DNA of 64,000 nucleotides. Origin: Cristatella mucedo (lineage: Eukaryota > Bryozoa > Phylactolaemata > Cristatellidae). The DNA is taken from positions 8,616,501 to 8,680,500 of the forward strand of contig WPIO01000001.1 of assembly GCA_009760855.2 (NCBI GenBank). The letters are read 5' to 3'. Below are positions 59,299 through 64,000 of the stretch, piece after piece. Below the pieces are notes generated by a model. That model saw only the letters and a program-made list of their open reading frames with translations, made no database searches and had not been told where the DNA came from. Every line of letters begins with the position of its first letter. Within the stretch, counting starts at the first letter, position 1. Position numbers and translations under genes: made by a program.

Positions 59299-62200
59299 AT
59301 GTGGTCGCTTCCGAAAAAGAGTGCAAAGAGCGTGGAACATTGGATGGCAGACGCGCGCAGAGAAAGTATTCACCTGACGCCGGAGATTGACTCAGAGCTG
59401 GTAGAGAACCACATCATCAAGAAGTCGGCGGAGGTGTGGTTTCTCCGCAAGATGGTGGGCCGCGGCGAGTGCCCCGACGAGTTGCCACCGGACGCCGTGG
59501 CCGAAGCCAAGCGAAAGTTTCGCAACTTTAGCTTGAGCGAGGGCGAGCTGAGCCGCTATCTCTCCTTCCTGGAAAGAGATCTCCATAGGACCCAGAGGGA
59601 GTTCCGCCGCAGTCGCTCACCCAAGGACCCGTCGCCTCCCGGCGGCGGCAGTGGCTCAGACGCGGCGAGGCGTCGCGCGGCCAGCCTGCCGACGGCCGTC
59701 GCAGCGGCTGCGGTCGTTTCGGCCGCAGCGCCGCGCAAGGACAGGCTTAGGCCTGCTGCTGCTGCTGCGATCGTGCCCTCGGTGCGCGCTCCCTTCGCCA
59801 GACCTCAGCTGCCGAGCGCCGCTGCAGCGAGCGCCGCCGACCAGCAGGCCGTCCATCTGCAGCGTCTGCTTGTCGAAGCGCAGCACGAGTTCTCCTCCGC
59901 CCGCTCGCTTGGCAGCGACTCAGAGTCCGACTACGAGGCGGCCTCTTCCTCCCTGAACGCCGCCATGGACGCCACTGCGGCGTCTGTGCCGAGATCGGGT
60001 CACTCGGAGTGCTTGCCGGAGCCGCAGAGAGAACTCGTTCGCGCCGAGCTCCACTTTGACGCGGACGGCACAGTGGCGTGCATCGCCGAGGCTCAGAGCA
60101 ACATCTTCCGTGCAGCCGCTGCCGCCGAGGCCAGCGGCGCCGACGCTGAGGCGGCTGCGATCACCGGGAAGCCGGATACGATAGTTGATCTGATCGTTTC
60201 GGACAAGGAGAAGCTCTCTCGGTTACTGCACGAGTGGATGCGTGCCGACGCCGAGCTCAGCTCAGAGCTGGAGTGCATCGACGCACCGCGCCACCCTGAC
60301 CACATGAATAGCGGCCGCCTAGCCCGAGTCGCCGCCGCAGAGGTGAGTGCCGACACGTCCACCGTAGCCGAGGCAGCGGCTGCTGCGTCAGAGACGTGCG
60401 GCAGCGCAAGCACACGAGTGGCGAGCGATACCGACGCGAAAAAAACTGGGCTCGCCGAAACGCTGGAGATTGGAGCCGTCGATCGCATTGTCGCGGACAA
60501 GGAGCAACTCTCTCGGTTGCTGCATGAGTGGGAGTGCGCCGACGCCGAGCTCAGCTCGGAAATGGAGTGCATCGACGTGCTGCGCCGCCCAGATCTGGCG
60601 AATCACCACCGCCACAAACCCCTTGCCGCCGCCCAAGTCGGAGTGGGAGCTACATGCATAGCATTAAACAACATGGCAGCCGCTGTGGAAACTCGTGTAG
60701 CGGACGGCAGCGTGGTGTTGGAGACGGACGAGGAAATCGTTCAAGCTCGGTTCGTCAACGAGCTGAGCAGAGGCGCCGCGACAGCTGATCTTGAGCGGCT
60801 CCACCCAGTACTTCGCCAGCCGGAACGCGGCGCCGCCGCCACCGGCTCTCACGAGGCGGACGCTGTGTGCGCTGCTGCCCGCCGAGGCGACGGCGAGCGA
60901 CGGCGCTTGGCGGAAGAGGTGGAGAGCCTGCACGTGAAGCTCGAGGACGAGCGGCGCCGCGCCGCCACCGCCGCCGCCGCCGCCGAAGAGCTGGTGGCCA
61001 GACACCGCGACGACGCCAGACGCCTGACGGAAGAGATGGCAGCGGCGCAGGCTGCAGCCGAGTGCGAGCGCCGTGACGCCGCGGCTGCACAGACGCAGCT
61101 GCTTGCCACGCTGGAATTTGAGCGGCGCAGCGCCGCCGCCGAACTGGAGAGGGCTCGGGACGCACTCCGGGACGAGCAGCGGCACGCCACCTCCGCACTG
61201 GAGCTCGCTCGGGCGAGCCTCGACGACGAGCGACGCCGCGCTGCAGCCGAAGCCGAGGCACTGCGGGGGACGCTGAGTGACGAGCGACGCCGCGCCGCCG
61301 CCGATTTGGAGACGGCTGAGGCCACGCTCGTCGCAGAGCGACGCCAGACAGCCGAAGATGTGGAGAAGATGCGCGAAGCTCTTTGTGAAGAGCTGCGTCG
61401 CGCAGCCGCCGAAGCGGAAATACGCGCCGCCAGCCAGGAAGACGCTCGACGCGCCATCGACGAGCTACAGCAGGTACGAGCTGCGACAAGCGCAGAGACT
61501 CGGCGCGTTTCGGCAGACTTCGAGAAGGCTCGGGTTGCGTATGCCGAAGATCTGTTTGAGATCCGGGCTGCGCTCGCCGAAGAGCGGTGCCGTGCGGCCG
61601 CCGAGGCGGATATGCGTGCCGCCAGCCAGGATGAGGCTCGGCGTTATTCCTTCGAGCTCCAACGGCTGCAAGCTGCCGTGGACGAGGAGCGCCAAAGCAC
61701 CGCAGAAAAACTCGAAGCGATTCAAGCAGCCTGGCTCGACGAACAAAGCCGTGTCGCTGAAAAGCTTGAGAAGGCGCTACGCTCACTCGACGAAGAACGA
61801 CGCCGGGCAGATATGGAGGCAGAGGCACGCACCGCCAGTCAGGAGGTCGCACAGCGCGCCGCTAACGAAGCGAAGAGGCTGCAAGCAACGACGACCGCGG
61901 ACAGACTCCTTGTCGCCGCTGACTTGGACAAGGCTCTCGTGGCGTTGGCGGAGGAGCAGCGAAAAGGTACCGCACAGGCCAATGACTTGGATAAGGCTCA
62001 CGCAGCGTTAATAGAGGAGCAGCGAAGAGGCGCCGCACAGGCCAATGACTTGGACAAGGCTCAAACGGCGTTAATAGAGGAGCAGCGAAGAGGCGCCGCA
62101 CAGGCCGCTGACTTGGACAAGGCGCGTGCGGCGTTGACGGAGGAGCAGCGAAGAAGCGCCGCACAGGCCGCTGACTTGTGCAAGGCTCAAACGGCGTTGG

Positions 62201-62631
62201 TAGAGGAGCAGAGAAGAGGCGCTGCACAGGCCAATGCCTTGGACAAGGCTCACGCGGCGTTAATAGAGGAGCAGCGAAGAGGCGCCGCCAGTCGGAAAGA
62301 CGAGAAGCGCGTCATTGATGGCCTCAAAATGGCCCTAAAAATGGCCAGACTTGCGCTGGACGACGACCGGCGGCGCGCGGCCGCGGAGCTGGACGCGATG
62401 AGAGCGGCCCTCGGCGAAGCGCAGCGGCGACTGGCCGCAGCGGCGGCCGCCGAGGAGGACCGCCTGCGCGCCGCCGGCCGCGAGGAGCGGAAGGCGAGCG
62501 CCACCGGCGACGACGAGGCTCTCGTCAGATCAGCGCCGATGCGAGGAGAGACGGGACAAGGCGTCGCCTTCGTCGAACCAGCGCGGCGAAATAATACCGT
62601 GCGCGTGCGCCGGCAGCGGGTGGCTCGGTGA
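59299..62631 (+). CDS. Long Ala/Arg/Glu-rich coiled-coil protein, apparently intronless, family not recognised
   Basis: Seen: 1110 residues from ATG 59299 (in-frame TGA at 59251, no earlier ATG). Residues 1-105 are mixed charged and probably helical (LVENHIIKKSAEVWFL..., SRYLSFLERDL). About 105-290 is Pro/Ser/Ala-rich. A 45-residue motif (DKE.LSRLLHEW..ADAELSSE.ECID) occurs twice, near 291 and 393. Residues about 530-1070 are a near-continuous coiled coil of DERRRAAAE-type heptads, with six 21-residue repeats at 876-1001. The end is basic (VRVRRQRVAR). The sequence is markedly richer in GC and CpG than its surroundings and has no introns. I do not recognise a family; myosin-tail- or cytoskeletal-like architecture is the only safe comparison. 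A structural role is inference. A retrocopy or horizontally acquired gene cannot be excluded. Confidence 0.8.
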   Translation: MWSLPKKSAKSVEHWMADARRESIHLTPEIDSELVENHIIKKSAEVWFLRKMVGRGECPDELPPDAVAEAKRKFRNFSLSEGELSRYLSFLERDLHRTQREFRRSRSPKDPSPPGGGSGSDAARRRAASLPTAVAAAAVVSAAAPRKDRLRPAAAAAIVPSVRAPFARPQLPSAAAASAADQQAVHLQRLLVEAQHEFSSARSLGSDSESDYEAASSSLNAAMDATAASVPRSGHSECLPEPQRELVRAELHFDADGTVACIAEAQSNIFRAAAAAEASGADAEAAAITGKPDTIVDLIVSDKEKLSRLLHEWMRADAELSSELECIDAPRHPDHMNSGRLARVAAAEVSADTSTVAEAAAAASETCGSASTRVASDTDAKKTGLAETLEIGAVDRIVADKEQLSRLLHEWECADAELSSEMECIDVLRRPDLANHHRHKPLAAAQVGVGATCIALNNMAAAVETRVADGSVVLETDEEIVQARFVNELSRGAATADLERLHPVLRQPERGAAATGSHEADAVCAAARRGDGERRRLAEEVESLHVKLEDERRRAATAAAAAEELVARHRDDARRLTEEMAAAQAAAECERRDAAAAQTQLLATLEFERRSAAAELERARDALRDEQRHATSALELARASLDDERRRAAAEAEALRGTLSDERRRAAADLETAEATLVAERRQTAEDVEKMREALCEELRRAAAEAEIRAASQEDARRAIDELQQVRAATSAETRRVSADFEKARVAYAEDLFEIRAALAEERCRAAAEADMRAASQDEARRYSFELQRLQAAVDEERQSTAEKLEAIQAAWLDEQSRVAEKLEKALRSLDEERRRADMEAEARTASQEVAQRAANEAKRLQATTTADRLLVAADLDKALVALAEEQRKGTAQANDLDKAHAALIEEQRRGAAQANDLDKAQTALIEEQRRGAAQAADLDKARAALTEEQRRSAAQAADLCKAQTALVEEQRRGAAQANALDKAHAALIEEQRRGAASRKDEKRVIDGLKMALKMARLALDDDRRRAAAELDAMRAALGEAQRRLAAAAAAEEDRLRAAGREERKASATGDDEALVRSAPMRGETGQGVAFVEPARRNNTVRVRRQRVAR
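61924..62301 (+). repeat. 63-bp in-frame tandem repeat (six units)
   Basis: Units begin at 61924, 61987, 62050, 62113, 62176 and 62239, each coding LDKA..AL.EEQRR.AAQA. The period is exactly 63 bp (21 residues, three heptads), so the coiled-coil register is kept. The last unit diverges after GAAS. Units differ by a few bases, suggesting duplication plus selection for the heptad. Confidence 0.95.
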
Positions 62632-63199
62632 CCCTCCGTCGCTGCTCACCGGCCGCCACGGCCTAAGCGATTCGGCGGAAAGCCCGCTCCCATGTGACGG
62701 CTCGTTAGCTCGGAGTCGCGGTCACGTGGTAGCGGAGTCCGAAGCGTGGCTTCTGCGAGACCGTATGTAGCAGTGCTCCAACCCGCGTGGTCAGGGGCTG
62801 GTCGGAGAACGCACGAACGGCCTATGCCTGCGGCCACAAAAGAAGCTGCAGTTAGCATTTTATATTGAGACTGTTTTATTCTTTTTTCTTTTCATGCACG
62901 TTATAATAATAATAATAACTTAACTATACGCGCTGAACGTACGTGGACATTTATTAAGGTCGATCGCTACAGCATTTCGCCGAGATCCATTTGAAAAGTA
63001 CAATCGCGCGTGTTGACCCTTTGCAGCGTGCACTTGTTGTAAATGGAACTCCCAGTTGAGTTGTTTGATGGAATGAACCAATGGAAAGAGAGCCCTCGCA
63101 ATTTGCATGTGCAAATAGAACAGGTTCTCTCATACTTTATTCAATTGACAACAAAATTATCATAGTATATTTTGAAAGTTAACTTTTCCTCCTTTAACT

Positions 63200-63290
63200 A
63201 TAAATAATAATAATAAAAATTACAATAAGGCATCAGCAAAGCACCAAATAACAAAATCTTCTTCTAGGCATTTTACTCATGGTTGGTAGG
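63200..63290 (-). mobile_element. Degenerate LINE-A 3'-end fragment
   Basis: (AAT)n then CATCAGCAAAGCACC, CTTCTTCTAGGCATTTTACT, a decayed copy of the reversed LINE-A end. Confidence 0.45.
63212..63217 (+). terminator. Candidate poly(A) signal AATAAA of the coiled-coil gene
   Basis: The first AATAAA after the stop at 62631, about 580 bases downstream. It lies in an (AAT)n tail of a reversed LINE fragment, so it may be fortuitous. Confidence 0.2.
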
Positions 63291-63545
63291 CAGGTAGATA
63301 AAAATAAAGATAGCAGTAATTTATTCGTATTTTGTGTAAAGCCATCAGAGAGCTGGCCCATTTCGGATAGCCTGAAAATCCATGCCAAAAGAGCGAAGCC
63401 CGGAAGCCTATTTAGGCACCGCTTTAAAGGAGCTGCAGCCTCACGCTGTAGGGCCTGAAGCTGCACCGTCGCGAAGGATGCCCGCGCCCCCTCTGCCTTA
63501 GCAGCTCTGGCGGAGCCCGATCGCGAAGCCGCATTGTAAGCCTAC

Positions 63546-63725
63546 CTGCAGAGAATGGACCTGAGGCGATGCCAAGGCGTGCTGGGTGCGACGCCCAGAT
63601 ATGCTCTGCCGACCGTCGACTGAGAAGGATATTTTTGCCATTTCAAGAAAACCTGGAGCTGCTTTCAGAAGATTCACCGCCAGGTTGCTTGCAGCTAGTC
63701 TGAACATCAATCGGCGCGCGCCCAT
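63546..63725 (-). CDS. Candidate first coding exon of an unknown gene
   Basis: ATG at 63725 in a good context (AAAATGGGC) opens 60 codons ending CTGCAG|GTAGGC, phase 0. The N-terminus MGARRLMFRLAASNLAVN has Arg and hydrophobic residues and no acid for 28 positions, like a mitochondrial presequence. No convincing next exon was found on the minus strand, and it would run against the coiled-coil gene. Possibly fortuitous. Confidence 0.25.
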
Positions 63726-64000
63726 TTTGAGGAGCTTGTATGGGCGCGACGAATGCTTGTGTGCTCGTGCCGCTTAGTAGGCCTCCTCTGACACGATTAG
63801 AAAGCCTTAACCTCTCAGTAACTCTGCTGGCATCAATTCGTACCGATAGCAATATATCAATCCTTCAGTAAAGATTTCTATTGAACCTCACTCTTAACAA
63901 TAATGCAGACCAAGCTAGGACCTGCTTTAGCCTGCTTAAAAAAGAGTCAATTTGGATAAATCGCTTGAATCTGCATCGCCATCCTGCGGGCACGCCGCCC

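Noticed and set aside
60093-62504. Several long antisense and shifted frames, up to 365 codons
   Set aside because: Shadows of the GC-rich coiled-coil gene caused by its biased third codon positions and repeats.
62920-63114. Minus-strand frame with a COMM-domain-like W...ID pattern
   Set aside because: The similarity is weak, the acceptor is poor and no partner exons were found.

Overview
This is animal genomic DNA, most likely from an invertebrate. Coding sequence is split by GT-AG introns. The recognisable proteins are metazoan: a U1-type zinc-finger protein and Ly6/uPAR-type small surface proteins. The space between exons is filled with L2/CR1-like LINEs, two families of tRNA-derived SINEs, Tc1-type DNA transposon remains and long microsatellites. 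I see no operons, bacterial ribosome sites, CRISPR arrays, rRNA or intact tRNA genes. All genes were built by eye from splice sites and reading phase, so exon ends are predictions.

Layout. 1-9.2 kb: AT-rich DNA with old repeats and no gene I can defend. 9.2-23.1 kb, minus strand: a multi-exon gene for a protein of about 845 residues with four U1-type C2H2 fingers (ZNF385/ZNF346-like). Its start codon is at 23047 and its stop at 9711, and its introns hold many LINE and SINE copies. A YY1-like element and a 260-bp polypurine tract lie upstream of its start. 27.2-38.2 kb and 45.5-49.9 kb, minus strand: two paralogous three-exon Ly6/uPAR genes (148 and 140 residues). Each encodes a signal peptide, a cysteine-rich domain and a hydrophobic C-terminal GPI-anchor-like tail. 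The exons are too short and scattered to show up as long ORFs. Both have a 180-bp exon 2 and phase-1 introns. 29.5-33.0 kb and 54.4-56.5 kb: the two longest LINE copies. 36.95-37.44 kb: a perfect (CA)n of about 490 bp beside a CpG-rich island that contains exon 1 of the first Ly6 gene. 39.6-41.1 kb: a Tc1 element broken by a LINE. 52.4-54.3 kb: a decayed satellite-like array. 59.3-62.6 kb, plus strand: a GC-rich, apparently intronless gene for a 1110-residue Ala/Arg/Glu-rich coiled-coil protein that I do not recognise.

The genes do not form an evident pathway. The Ly6 pair is a tandem family of probable GPI-anchored extracellular proteins, the finger protein is probably an RNA- or DNA-binding nuclear protein, and the coiled-coil protein looks structural. 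The most useful results are the reconstruction of the two Ly6 genes, the orphan coiled-coil gene with its 63-bp coding repeats, the decayed satellite, and several nested transposon insertions that give relative ages.
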